Assembly (NCBI RefSeq): GCF_027359925.1 | Contig: NZ_CP114767.1 | Location: 3,472,001-3,536,000, forward strand | Length of the DNA stretch: 64,000 bases | Reading direction: 5' to 3' | Source: Hymenobacter canadensis | Lineage (GTDB): Bacteria; Bacteroidota; Bacteroidia; Cytophagales; Hymenobacteraceae | In this document: in pieces, positions 50,797 to 59,797 of the stretch | Layout: each line of letters opens with the position of its first letter | Numbering within the stretch: position 1 is the stretch's first letter | The notes under the pieces: model-generated | What the model was told of the DNA's origin: nothing | Seen by the model: the letters and a program-made list of their open reading frames with translations, nothing else | Database searches by the model: none | Program-made: the position numbers and the translations under genes

Positions 50797-53700
50797 ATGC
50801 CTGTGTCGCAAGAATCGTCTGCTACTACATCTGCGTTGCGTGAAGTGCTGGCCCGGTTGGAGGCCTTCAAGCGCAAATTCTACCTGAGCCTACTAGTGCG
50901 TGGGGCCTTGGTAGCGGGCGCGCTGCTGCTGAGCCTGTTTCTGGTGCTCAACCTGCTCGAATATTTCCTGTACCTGCCCACCTGGGTGCGGGGCGGGCTG
51001 CTGTTCGGGTTTCTGGGGCTGGTGGCCTACACGTTCATGCGCTGGATCTGGCAGCCGCTGGCCGCCCTCACCAACCTGCGCCGCCTGCTGAGCGATGAGC
51101 AAGCCGCCCAGCGCGTCGGGGAGCTGTTCCCGGACGTGCAGGACAAGCTGCTGAACGCACTACAGCTCCAGGACCAGGCCAAAGGCAACGCCCTGATTGC
51201 GGCCAGCTTGGAGCAGCGCGCCGGCCAGCTGGCGGGCGTGCAGTTCGAAAACGGCATCAACATCCGGCAGCAAACCCGGCCCTTGTGGAAGTTTGTGGCC
51301 GTGCCGGCCCTCGTGATTATGGCCGTGTTGCTGGTGTATCCGGCGTTTTTCGTGCAGGGCACGGCCCGTATTCTCAACTACCGCCAGAAGTATGCGCCGC
51401 CGGCGCCGTTCCGGTTCATCATCGAAAACAAGGCCCTTACCGCTTTCAAAGGCGAAGATTTCAAGCTGCAGGTAGCGGTGGAAGGCGAGGCGCTGCCCAA
51501 CGACGTCACGATTGAGTACGGCGGCCGGGAACGGCACTTGGTGCAGGACCGGCCTGGCCACTTCAGCTACCAGTTTCAGCAGCTGCAGCAGGACGTAGCG
51601 TTTCAGCTCACCGCCGCCGACGTCACCTCAGCCGACTACGACCTGCGCCTGCGCCAGCGCCCCAATCTGCGCGACTTTCAGGTGGATGTAACCTACCCGG
51701 CTTACTTGGGCAAGCCCGCCGAAACCATCCGCAACACCGGCAACCTCACCGTGCCCGAGGGCAGCACCGTGCGCTGGCGCTTCGCCACGCTGGCCACTGA
51801 GCAGCTGCAGTTGCTGTTCCGGAACCCCGACGTGACGCTGACCGCCGCCCGCAACGAGGATGACTTTACGGCTACGCGGGTGGTGAGCCGCACCCAGAAC
51901 TACGCCGTGCGTTTGCGCAACCCTGCCAGCCTCAACCGCGACCCAATTGAGTACCAGCTCACGGCCATTGCCGACCAGGGCCCGGAAATCAGCTTGGAAT
52001 CCTTCCCCGACACCACCTCGCTACGCTACCTGGCCTTGGGCGGCAACCTGCGCGACGACTACGGCCTCTCGCGGTTGCAGCTGCATTACCGCCTCACCAG
52101 CAAAGCGCGGCCCAACGCCGCGTTTCAGGCGCGGGCGCTGCCGCTGGCCCGTGGGCCGGTGCAGGCCTACGCCTACCAGTGGGATTTGCGCCCGCTGAAA
52201 ATGCAGCCCGGCGACCGGCTGGAATACTTCGTGCAGGTCTGGGACAACGACGGCGTGCACGGCCCCAAGTCGGCGCGCACGCGGGCGGCGGAGTTCCGGC
52301 TGCCTAGCCGCACCGAGCTGCGCGAGCAGCTGAACTCGCAGGCCGAGTCGGTGCAGAGCCAGCTGAGCAAGGCCAGCGAGCAAAGTAAGAAGCTGGAGCG
52401 CGAGCTGGCCAAAAGCCAGGACAAGCTCAAGACCAAGCGCGACCTGAACTTCCAGGACCGCAAGCAGCTGCAGGACATGCTGGAGCAAAAGCAGCAGATG
52501 GACCAGCAGATGCAGGACATGAAGAAGCTGTTTGATGAGCTGACGCAGAAGCAGGACGAGCTGGACCCCAAAAGCCAGGAGCTGGCCGAGAAGGCCCAGG
52601 AGCTGCAGAAGCTGATGGAAAGCCTGCTCGACCCGGAAACCAAGAAACTCTACGACGAGCTGCAGAAGCTGCTGGAAAAGCAGCAGGATATGACCCAGCC
52701 GGACATGCAGAAACTATTGCAGCAGCTCGAAAACAAGGAAAATACTTTGCAGAAAGAGTTGGAGCGCGCCCTCGAGATGTTCAAGCAGCTGCAGTTTGAG
52801 CAGAAGCAGGAAGCCGCCCTCGACAAGCTGGAGCAGCTGGCCAAAGACGAGCAGAAGCTGGCCGACGACACCCAGAAAAACGACAAGCAGGACCCCGACA
52901 ACAAGCAGTCGAACGAGCAGCAGAAGGCCAAAAACGACCAACTGCAGAAGGAGCAGCAGCAGAAACAGCAGGACTTCAACGAGCTGAAGAAAGACCTGCA
53001 GGACCTCAAGAAGATGGACGACCAGCTCGGCAACGAAAACGGCGCCGACGAAATGAAGCCCGAGCAGGAGCAGGTAGACGAGCAGATGCAGGACGGCGAG
53101 CAGCAGCTGGGCAAAAACCAGAACCAGAAAGCCAGCCAGAGCCAAAAGCAGGCCGCCCAGAAGATGCAGCAGATGGCCCAGAAGATGAAGCAGCAGATGA
53201 GCGAGGAAGAGCAGGACCAGCAGCAGGAAAACATCGACGACCTGCGCGACATCCTCGAAAACCTGCTCAAGCTCAGCTTCGACCAGGAAGGCCTGGCCAA
53301 GGATTTCCGCCGCGTGGATCAGAGCGACCCGCGCTTCGTGCAGCTCGGCCAGACCCAGCGCAAACTCAAGGACGACGCCCGCGTGGTGCAGGACTCCTTG
53401 TATGCCCTGGCCAAGCGCGTGTTTCAGCTGCAGAGCTTCGTGACGCGCGAAGTGGGCGAGATGAACGGCCGCATGGACGAAAGCCTCGACCACATCCGGC
53501 AGCGCGACGTGGGCCGCGCCACCGCCACCCAGCAACAGGCCATGACCAGCATGAACAACTTGGCCCTGATGCTCAATTCGGCGCTGCAGCAGATGCAGCA
53601 GGAGCAGCGCGACAGCCAGAGCCAGCAGCAGCAGCAGGGGGGAGGCAAGCCCGGCAAAAAGAAGAAAAAAGGTAGCAGCCCCGGCGAAGGCCAGCTCGGC

Positions 53701-54213
53701 AAAATGCAGCAGCAGCTCAACCAGCAGATTCAGCAATTGCAGCAGAGCGGCAAGACCGGCCGCGCCCTTTCCGAGGACCTAGCCAAGCTGGCCGCCCAGC
53801 AGCAGATGCTGCGCCAGGCCCTGCAGGAGCTGGAAAAGCAGCAGAAAGGCGGCAAACCCGGCCAGAAAGACGGCAAAGGGGAGCTCGGCGGTGGCGGCAC
53901 CGGCGAGGCGAAAAAATTAATGGAACAAACCGAAACCGACCTCGTAAACAAGCGGCTGACGGAGCAGACTGTTATGCGTCAGCGTCAAATCCTTACCCGG
54001 TTGCTGGAGGCCGAAAAATCGGCCCGGGAGCGGGACCAGGAAGAGAAGCGCGAAGCCCAGACTGCCCAGAACCGCCCACCCGTATTTCCGCCCGCCTTCA
54101 ACCAGTACAAGCGCCAGAAAGACCGCCAAACTGAGCTGCTCCGCACCGTGCCGCCAGCCCTCACGCCCTACTATCAGCGGGAGGTAAGTGAATATTTTCA
54201 GAAAATGAAATAG
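50797..54213 (+). CDS. DUF4175-type membrane protein with long Gln-rich coiled coil
   Basis: 1138 residues from the ATG at 50797. Two N-terminal membrane helices (about 35-90), a third near residue 170 (FVAVPALVIMAVLLVYPAFF), a beta-rich periplasmic-type region (200-480), then about 450 residues of coiled coil very rich in Gln, Lys, Asp and Glu, and a C-terminal domain. The arrangement matches DUF4175-family proteins of Bacteroidota, whose function is unknown. It opens a block with an anti-sigma-like kinase and ybeY. Confidence 0.87.
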   Translation: MPVSQESSATTSALREVLARLEAFKRKFYLSLLVRGALVAGALLLSLFLVLNLLEYFLYLPTWVRGGLLFGFLGLVAYTFMRWIWQPLAALTNLRRLLSDEQAAQRVGELFPDVQDKLLNALQLQDQAKGNALIAASLEQRAGQLAGVQFENGINIRQQTRPLWKFVAVPALVIMAVLLVYPAFFVQGTARILNYRQKYAPPAPFRFIIENKALTAFKGEDFKLQVAVEGEALPNDVTIEYGGRERHLVQDRPGHFSYQFQQLQQDVAFQLTAADVTSADYDLRLRQRPNLRDFQVDVTYPAYLGKPAETIRNTGNLTVPEGSTVRWRFATLATEQLQLLFRNPDVTLTAARNEDDFTATRVVSRTQNYAVRLRNPASLNRDPIEYQLTAIADQGPEISLESFPDTTSLRYLALGGNLRDDYGLSRLQLHYRLTSKARPNAAFQARALPLARGPVQAYAYQWDLRPLKMQPGDRLEYFVQVWDNDGVHGPKSARTRAAEFRLPSRTELREQLNSQAESVQSQLSKASEQSKKLERELAKSQDKLKTKRDLNFQDRKQLQDMLEQKQQMDQQMQDMKKLFDELTQKQDELDPKSQELAEKAQELQKLMESLLDPETKKLYDELQKLLEKQQDMTQPDMQKLLQQLENKENTLQKELERALEMFKQLQFEQKQEAALDKLEQLAKDEQKLADDTQKNDKQDPDNKQSNEQQKAKNDQLQKEQQQKQQDFNELKKDLQDLKKMDDQLGNENGADEMKPEQEQVDEQMQDGEQQLGKNQNQKASQSQKQAAQKMQQMAQKMKQQMSEEEQDQQQENIDDLRDILENLLKLSFDQEGLAKDFRRVDQSDPRFVQLGQTQRKLKDDARVVQDSLYALAKRVFQLQSFVTREVGEMNGRMDESLDHIRQRDVGRATATQQQAMTSMNNLALMLNSALQQMQQEQRDSQSQQQQQGGGKPGKKKKKGSSPGEGQLGKMQQQLNQQIQQLQQSGKTGRALSEDLAKLAAQQQMLRQALQELEKQQKGGKPGQKDGKGELGGGGTGEAKKLMEQTETDLVNKRLTEQTVMRQRQILTRLLEAEKSARERDQEEKREAQTAQNRPPVFPPAFNQYKRQKDRQTELLRTVPPALTPYYQREVSEYFQKMK

Positions 54214-54257
54214 CGACTCGCTAAGTTTGCGCCCCGCCGCCCCCTCACTACTACCTA

Positions 54258-54713
54258 ATGAAGCAAGTTAAAATCCAGATTCCTTCCCTCGTTGAGAACA
54301 TTCGCGTAGTGGAAAGCTTTATCGACAATTCGAAAGACGCCTTCCACATCGAGGACGACATCTATGGCAATATCATGGTGGCTGTCACGGAGGCGGTCAA
54401 TAATGCTATTCGCCACGGCAACAAATTCGATAAGGACAAGAACGTCTACCTGTCGCTGTACGCTGATCAGGACAAGGTGCGCTTCGAGGTGGAGGACGAG
54501 GGCCAGGGCTTCGACTACACCAACCTGATTGACCCCACGGCTCCCGAAAACCTGGAAAACCCCGGTGGCCGCGGCATATTCCTGATCCGCCACCTCGCCG
54601 ACGAGGTGGAGTTCCAGAAAGACGGCCGCAACGTGCAGCTCACCTTCTTACTGCCCGTGCCTTCTACCGATTCCGACTCGGCCGTCAACGGCGCCGAACT
54701 ACATTCCCACTAA
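54258..54713 (+). CDS. RsbW-like serine kinase / anti-sigma ATP-binding protein
   Basis: 151 residues: a single GHKL ATPase domain without a dimerisation/His domain. N-box EAVNNAIRHGN, G1 DEGQGFDY and G2 GGRGIFLIRHLADEV are present. Such proteins usually act as anti-sigma factors or partner-switching kinases; no STAS antagonist is next to it, although the STAS-like protein at 46.6 kb could be considered. It starts 44 bases after the DUF4175 gene and precedes ybeY by 16 bases, so operon membership is likely. Confidence 0.88.
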   Translation: MKQVKIQIPSLVENIRVVESFIDNSKDAFHIEDDIYGNIMVAVTEAVNNAIRHGNKFDKDKNVYLSLYADQDKVRFEVEDEGQGFDYTNLIDPTAPENLENPGGRGIFLIRHLADEVEFQKDGRNVQLTFLLPVPSTDSDSAVNGAELHSH

Positions 54714-54729
54714 TCAGCCTGCCGCGGCG

Positions 54730-55215
54730 ATGAGCGACCTGCCAACCCAGCACGATGACCAGGACGACGATGATTTCGGGCCCAACGAGGGCGCGGGCAT
54801 TGAGTTTTTGGTCGAGGATGTCGATTTTAAAGTTGCTGATGCCGAGGAGCTGACCTCCTGGATTGAGCGGGTAGCCGAGGTACACGAGTACGAAATCGTG
54901 CAGCTCACCTACATCTTCTGCTCCGACGAGTACTTGCACAAAGTAAACGTGGAGTACCTCGACCACGACACCTACACCGACGTCATCACCTTCGACAACG
55001 CCGACGACGCCGACATCATCGAGGGCGACATCTTCATTTCGGTGGACCGGGTGCGCGAAAACGCCGTCACCCACGGCGTCACTTTCCGCGACGAGCTGCA
55101 CCGCGTCATGATTCACGGTGTGCTACACCTGCTCGGCTACGCCGACAAGGACCTGCTCAGCCAGACCGCCATGCGCAAAAAGGAAGACGACTGCCTGCTG
55201 CTGCGCACGTTCTAA
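54730..55215 (+). CDS. ybeY: rRNA maturation RNase YbeY
   Basis: 161 residues. The zinc-binding signature is MIHGVLHLLGYADKD near residue 120 (HGxLHLxGY, with Asp-Lys where many homologues have Asp-His, as is common in this phylum). The upstream part has YLDHDTYTDVITFDN and GDIFISVDRVREN, conserved in YbeY. It trims and quality-controls rRNA. The first 25 residues are acidic and probably disordered. Confidence 0.93.
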   Translation: MSDLPTQHDDQDDDDFGPNEGAGIEFLVEDVDFKVADAEELTSWIERVAEVHEYEIVQLTYIFCSDEYLHKVNVEYLDHDTYTDVITFDNADDADIIEGDIFISVDRVRENAVTHGVTFRDELHRVMIHGVLHLLGYADKDLLSQTAMRKKEDDCLLLRTF

Positions 55216-55237
55216 ACTGCGCTGCTCTCATAGATTG

Positions 55238-55266
55238 AAACGCCCGCCATTTGGTGGGCGTTTTTT
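55238..55266 (+). terminator. Terminator after ybeY
   Basis: AAACGCCCGCC-ATTT-GGTGGGCGTTTTTT: compact stem with T run. Confidence 0.9.
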
Positions 55267-55276
55267 GTTGAACGGT

Positions 55277-55428
55277 GTAGAGACGCAATATTTTGCGTCT
55301 CGTCGTTGCTGACATCTAACGACCGGAACTACGCTGTCTTGTCTAAACAAAGTCAGCAACGGTGAGACGCAAAATATTGCGTCTCTACATTGTGCAACGT
55401 CATACTCGGCTTCGCTCAGCATGACGTT
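55277..55428. repeat. Inverted repeats after ybeY
   Basis: Arms 55277-55313 and 55352-55388 (GTAGAGACGCAATATTTTGCG... and inverse) form a long stem; each arm also contains its own palindrome around GCAATATTTTGC. A second small palindrome (AACGTCATACTCGGC...CAGCATGACGTT, 55396-55428) follows. Confidence 0.85.
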
Positions 55429-55459
55429 CTTTGTATTCTGACTATCCTGGCTGCCCGCT

Positions 55460-56188
55460 ATGTCCGCTACCCCGCAACCTATCCGCATTGTTCCCGGCCC
55501 GGCGCTGGATTACTACCTGGGCCAGGGCTACTACCGGATGCACCAGGACCTGTTTACCTGCCGGTTTTTGCCCATCGAGGGCGAGTTATACACGGTGCAC
55601 TGGCTACGGCTGGAGCTGGCCCGCGTGCACTACGGCCCCGAGCAGCGCCGCCTGCTGCGCCTGGCGGAGCGCTTTACCATCCGGCGGCGCCCGTTCCAGC
55701 TTACTACTGAGCTGGAAGAGCTGTACGCGGCTTACCGCGCGTCCATCACCTTCGATGCGCCGCCCACGGTGGAGGCGTTTCTGCTGGCCGGCGCCACCCA
55801 CAACGTGTTCAGCACGGAGGTACTGGAAATCCGGGACGGGGCGCGGCTGGTAGCGGCGGGCATCTTCGATAACGGGGCCCGCACCCTGGCCGGCATCATG
55901 AACTTCTACCACCCGGAGTACCGCAAGTTCAGTTTGGGCAAGGTGCTGATGCTGCTGAAGCTGGAGCACGCCCGCGCCCTGGGCCACCACTACTATTACC
56001 CCGGCTACGTGGTCCACAACTACCCCAAGTTCGACTACAAGCTGTTCCCGTGCCCAACCGCTACGGAAGTATTCAACTGCCTGACCGGGCAGTGGCTGCC
56101 GTTTTCCTGGCCGGAAGTACACCGGCAATCGGCTGATTTGCTGGCCGATTGGAACGAAGACGACTTCGCGCCCACCGACGAGGCTTGA
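55460..56188 (+). CDS. Arginyl-tRNA--protein transferase-like protein
   Basis: 242 residues. The C-terminal half resembles the ATE/Bpt aminoacyl-tRNA protein transferase domain: RTLAGIMNFYHPEYRKFSLGK and LMLLKLEHARALGHHYYYPGYVV followed by PKFDYKLF parallel the family's YDP(D/E)YRKxSLG, LGxxYxYxGY and KMxYK blocks. The N-terminal Cys cluster of canonical ATE is only partly seen (CRF near residue 31). It may attach amino acids to protein N-termini and mark them for degradation, but activity is unproven. Confidence 0.75.
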   Translation: MSATPQPIRIVPGPALDYYLGQGYYRMHQDLFTCRFLPIEGELYTVHWLRLELARVHYGPEQRRLLRLAERFTIRRRPFQLTTELEELYAAYRASITFDAPPTVEAFLLAGATHNVFSTEVLEIRDGARLVAAGIFDNGARTLAGIMNFYHPEYRKFSLGKVLMLLKLEHARALGHHYYYPGYVVHNYPKFDYKLFPCPTATEVFNCLTGQWLPFSWPEVHRQSADLLADWNEDDFAPTDEA

Positions 56189-56222
56189 AGCCCCGGACCG
56201 CGCAAAAACGCGCCGTACTGCG

Positions 56223-56230
56223 TATCTTTG
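56223..56230 (+). promoter_or_regulatory. Possible promoter for mnmG
   Basis: TATCTTTG is an exact -7 match in the 246-base gap between the ATE-like gene and mnmG, but it lies about 205 bases before the ATG, giving an unusually long leader. Confidence 0.4.
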
Positions 56231-56434
56231 CGCACGTTTTGAGCGTGTTGCGGTTTATTTCCAGTCTTCGCGCAACAGATGAAGCGCCCGCCCTGGCGCG
56301 GGTGCTGCCGGCTGCACCGCCAGGCTCCAGCCTGGTGAATCATTGCCTGACGTTGAACGCGCCACACCGCATCTGGTGTTGAGTTCACGCCTTATGCCTC
56401 GCCAAGCTGGAGCTTGGCGCTACTTCCTTTCGCC

Positions 56435-58300
56435 ATGCAGCAAGAAGAATACGATGTCATTGTAGTAGGAGCCGGCCACGCCGGCTGCGAGGCCGCCGCC
56501 GCGGCCGCCAACATGGGCTCAAAGGTCCTGCTGGTGACGATGAATATGAACACCATCGCGCAGATGTCGTGCAACCCGGCCATGGGCGGGGTAGCCAAGG
56601 GCCAGATTGTGCGCGAGGTGGACGCGCTGGGCGGCCAGTCGGGCCTTATCACCGACAAAACTATGATTCAGTTCCGGATGCTGAACCGCTCGAAAGGCCC
56701 CGCCATGTGGAGCCCCCGGGCGCAGTCGGACCGCATGCGCTTTGCCGAGGAGTGGCGCATGACGCTGGAGCAGACCCCCAATGTGGACTTCTGGCAGGAA
56801 GCCGTCATGGGCCTCGTGGTGGAAGAGGGCGTGTGCGTGGGCGTGAAAACCCAGCTCGGCATCGAGTTCCGGGGTAAGTCGGTGGTGCTTACCAACGGCA
56901 CGTTCCTGAACGGCCTAATCCACATCGGCGAAAAGCAGTTCGGTGGCGGCCGGGCGGCTGAGAAGGGGAGCACCGGCATCACGGAACAGCTGATTGAGCT
57001 GGGCTTTGAGGCGGGCCGCATGAAAACCGGCACCCCACCCCGCGTGGACGGCCGCTCGCTCGACTACAGCAAAATGGAGGAGCAGGCCGGCGACGCCGAG
57101 CCGAGCAAGTTCAGCTACCTCGACACGCCCGCCCTGCGCAACCAGCGCCCGTGCTACATCACCTACACCAACCCCGAGGTCCACGAAATCCTGAAGGAAG
57201 GCTTCGAGAAGTCGCCTATGTTCCAGGGCCGCATCAAGGGCCTGGGGCCGCGCTACTGCCCATCGGTGGAGGACAAAATCAACCGCTTCGCCGACAAGGA
57301 CCGCCACCAGATTTTCGTAGAGCCGGAAGGTTGGTCTACGGTAGAGGTGTACGTGAACGGCTTTTCGAGCAGCCTGCCCGAGGACGTGCAGTACCGCGCC
57401 CTGCGTAAGATTGCCGGCTTCGAAAACGCCAAGATGTTCCGGCCCGGCTACGCCATCGAGTACGACTTCTTCCCGCCGACCCAGCTCCAGCTCACCCTGG
57501 AAACCAAGCGGATCCAGAACCTGTACTTCGCGGGCCAGATCAACGGTACCACGGGCTACGAGGAGGCCGCCTGCCAGGGCCTGATGGCCGGCATCAACGC
57601 CCATAACAAAGTCCACGGTAAAGCCCCCTTCGTGCTCAAGCGGAGTGAGGCGTACATCGGTGTGCTCATCGACGACCTCGTCAACAAAGGCACCGACGAG
57701 CCCTACCGCATGTTCACGAGCCGCGCCGAGCACCGCCTGCTGCTGCGCCAGGACAACGCCGACCTGCGCCTCACGCCCCTGGGCTACGAGTTGGGGCTGG
57801 CCTCGGAGGAGCGCATGCAGCTGGTGCGCGAAAAGGAGCAACAGACCAAGGAAGTAGCCAAGCTGCTGAAGAATTTCGGCATCGAGGCCCAAGACATCAA
57901 CCCCTGGCTCACAGAAATCGGCTCGGCCGTTATCAGCGAGAAAACCCGCGCCGTGAACCTGCTGCGCCGCCCCGGCATTGAGTTGCCGGCCCTGGCCCGC
58001 GTGCTGCCCGAACTCACGCTAGCCCTGGCCCCGTACCGCCCCGACGCGCTGGAGCAGGCCGAAATTCTGGTCAAGTACGAGGCCTATCTGGAGAAGGAGC
58101 ACCAGCAGGCCGCCCGCGTGCAGGAGCTGGAAAACTTCGTGATTCAGGGCCGCCTCGACTACACCGCCATGCCCGCCCTCTCGCACGAAGCCCGCGAGAA
58201 GCTGCTCAAGGTTCAGCCCGAAACCCTGGGTCAGGCCAGCCGCATCAGCGGTGTTTCGCCGGCCGACGTGTCGGTGTTGATGGTGTATTTGGGGCGGTAG
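56435..58300 (+). CDS. mnmG: tRNA uridine-5-carboxymethylaminomethyl modification enzyme MnmG
   Basis: 621 residues. FAD-binding motif VVGAGHAGCEAAAAAA at the N-terminus, then SCNPAMGGVAKG and FGRMKTGTPPRVDGRS-type sequence (here AGRMKTGTPPRVDGRS), all diagnostic of MnmG/GidA. It acts with MnmE on the wobble uridine of several tRNAs. Start chosen at the ATG at 56435 because the earlier ATG (56414) lies in a small palindrome (GCCAAGCTGGAGCTTGGCGC). Its stop is within a few bases of another inverted repeat. Confidence 0.97.
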   Translation: MQQEEYDVIVVGAGHAGCEAAAAAANMGSKVLLVTMNMNTIAQMSCNPAMGGVAKGQIVREVDALGGQSGLITDKTMIQFRMLNRSKGPAMWSPRAQSDRMRFAEEWRMTLEQTPNVDFWQEAVMGLVVEEGVCVGVKTQLGIEFRGKSVVLTNGTFLNGLIHIGEKQFGGGRAAEKGSTGITEQLIELGFEAGRMKTGTPPRVDGRSLDYSKMEEQAGDAEPSKFSYLDTPALRNQRPCYITYTNPEVHEILKEGFEKSPMFQGRIKGLGPRYCPSVEDKINRFADKDRHQIFVEPEGWSTVEVYVNGFSSSLPEDVQYRALRKIAGFENAKMFRPGYAIEYDFFPPTQLQLTLETKRIQNLYFAGQINGTTGYEEAACQGLMAGINAHNKVHGKAPFVLKRSEAYIGVLIDDLVNKGTDEPYRMFTSRAEHRLLLRQDNADLRLTPLGYELGLASEERMQLVREKEQQTKEVAKLLKNFGIEAQDINPWLTEIGSAVISEKTRAVNLLRRPGIELPALARVLPELTLALAPYRPDALEQAEILVKYEAYLEKEHQQAARVQELENFVIQGRLDYTAMPALSHEAREKLLKVQPETLGQASRISGVSPADVSVLMVYLGR

Positions 58301-58305
58301 TTATT

Positions 58306-58401
58306 GTCATCCTGAGCGGAGCGAAGGACTTTGTTACGTCAGCACGACGAAAGAACGACTCGTTCCAATGTGATAAGGTCCTTCGCTCCGCTCAGGATGA
58401 C
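58306..58401. repeat. Inverted repeat after mnmG
   Basis: Arms 58306-58329 and 58378-58401 (GTCATCCTGAGCGGAGCGAAGGAC and inverse) are perfect complements over 24 bases. Same family type as at 5.8, 42.9 and 44.8 kb. Confidence 0.85.
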
Positions 58402-58408
58402 AGAAGCA

Positions 58409-58461
58409 CAAAACCAAACCGGCCGCCGTTTCTTTCCGAAACGGCGGCCGGTTTGGTTTTG
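58409..58461. terminator. Strong hairpin terminator
   Basis: AAAACCAAACCGGCCGCCGTTTC and GAAACGGCGGCCGGTTTGGTTTT form a stem of about 23 bp. It is followed by TACCTTCG (58461-58468), a possible promoter box for the methyltransferase gene. Confidence 0.85.
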
Positions 58462-58506
58462 TACCTTCGCCTTGCGGCTGGCTTCTCTGCGCAGGCTGGT
58501 CGTCGC

Positions 58507-58546
58507 AATCAGCGAAATCAACATAATCAGCGAGCATCTGTGATTT
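58507..58546. repeat. Phased ATCAGCGAAATCA-type short repeats
   Basis: Four imperfect units of about ten bases (AATCAGCGA, AATCAACAT, AATCAGCGA, GCATCTGTG) run into the GTG start codon of the next gene. Similar AATCAGCG/AATCTGTG strings recur in many bacterial genomes as low-copy intergenic repeats. Confidence 0.5.
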
Positions 58547-59433
58547 ACGAGCGTTTGGAGAAGTGCCCGGTTTGCGGCAAAACGGAGTTTCGCAACAAGC
58601 TGGTGGTCGAGGACAAATCCGTCAGCAAGGAGAGTTTCGCCATTCAGCAGTGCGAGGCGTGCTCGTTCCAGTTTACAAACCCCCGGCCCGACGCCGCCCA
58701 CATCGGCCGCTACTACGAGTCCGACGAGTACGTGTCGCATAACAGTGGGGCAGGAGGGGTGATTAACCAGGCCTACAAAGTGGCGCGCTTCTTCACGATG
58801 CGCCGCAAGGTGGGCCTGCTCAACAAGCTGGCGCCCCGCAAAGGCCGCCTCTTCGACTACGGCTGCGGCACGGGTCACTTTCTGGCCGCCGCCAAGGCCG
58901 ATGGCTGGCAGGTGGCCGGCTGGGAGCCCAACGCCCGCGCCCGCGAGGAAGCCACCGAGCGGGTCGGGCAGCCGGTGGGCACCGAAAGCCTGGTCACGTA
59001 TCAGGCGGGTTCGTTCGATGCCATTACGCTCTGGCACGTACTGGAACACGTTCATAGCCTGAACGAAACCCTCACCCAGCTCATCAGCTTGTTGAAGGCC
59101 GACGGCGTGCTGCTGATTGCGGTGCCCAACGTGGATAGCCTCGACGCCCAGCACTACCGCCAGGACTGGGCCGCCTACGACGTACCGCGCCACCTCTACC
59201 ATTTCAGCCCCAAAACCATGACCCAGCTGCTCAAAAAGCACAAGATGCAGGTGATGGAAACGCTGCCGATGGCCCTGGATGCCTACTACGTGAGCATGCT
59301 CAGCGAGAAGCACCGCGCCGAGCGCAATGGCGGCATGCTGGCCGTGCTCAAGGCGGGCTACAAGTCCAACCAGTACGCCGAGCAGCACGAGGGGCAGTAT
59401 TCGAGCCTGATTTACGTAGCCACCAAACGCTGA
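58540..59433 (+). CDS. Class I SAM-dependent methyltransferase with N-terminal zinc-ribbon-like motif
   Basis: 297 residues if started at the GTG at 58540, which gives MIYERLEKCPVCGK; earlier in-frame codons lie in repeat sequence. Two Cys pairs (CPVC at 9-12 and CEAC at about 39-42) form a zinc-ribbon-like knuckle. SAM motif I is LFDYGCGTGHFLAAA and post-I is VAGWEPNA. The YDVPRHLYHFSPKTM segment is typical of small-molecule methyltransferases often found near lipid or surface-polysaccharide genes. Substrate unknown. Confidence 0.85.
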   Translation: MIYERLEKCPVCGKTEFRNKLVVEDKSVSKESFAIQQCEACSFQFTNPRPDAAHIGRYYESDEYVSHNSGAGGVINQAYKVARFFTMRRKVGLLNKLAPRKGRLFDYGCGTGHFLAAAKADGWQVAGWEPNARAREEATERVGQPVGTESLVTYQAGSFDAITLWHVLEHVHSLNETLTQLISLLKADGVLLIAVPNVDSLDAQHYRQDWAAYDVPRHLYHFSPKTMTQLLKKHKMQVMETLPMALDAYYVSMLSEKHRAERNGGMLAVLKAGYKSNQYAEQHEGQYSSLIYVATKR

Positions 59434-59437
59434 GCTG

Positions 59438-59797
59438 ATGCGCACGCCGGCGGCTCTGGTACTCGGACTCCTGCTGGCCGCCGGGCCTTTGCCCGGCCGG
59501 ACCGGCAGGGTAGGGGAGGGGCTACCGCGCTGGCATTCAGCTAGTGCCCCTCAGCCGCTGCCGGCGCATACGGCCCGGCCCCGGTCCGGCGTTAGGATAG
59601 CCTCGTATACGCCCGATACCACCCGCCGCCCCTTGGCCGACACGCTCCGACAACGCCCCGCCCTGGTGCCCGACTCGCCCACGCCGGCGGCTGAGGACGA
59701 CGACAAGCCAACCCGCAGGACGGCGCTTTTTGCCGCTCTTGCGTTGGCCGTAATTACCCTTTCCACGCTTCTGCTCTACAATGTCCGCTCGCGCTAG
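59438..59797 (+). CDS. Small protein with terminal membrane helices, unknown function
   Basis: 119 residues. An N-terminal hydrophobic stretch (LVLGLLLAAGPLPG) may be a signal peptide and a second is near the C-terminus (LFAALALAVITLSTLLLYNV). The middle is Pro/Ala/Arg-rich and disordered. It starts four bases after the methyltransferase stop, and its last 17 bases overlap the start of the next gene, so the three genes are probably co-transcribed and the last two translationally coupled. Confidence 0.7.
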   Translation: MRTPAALVLGLLLAAGPLPGRTGRVGEGLPRWHSASAPQPLPAHTARPRSGVRIASYTPDTTRRPLADTLRQRPALVPDSPTPAAEDDDKPTRRTALFAALALAVITLSTLLLYNVRSR

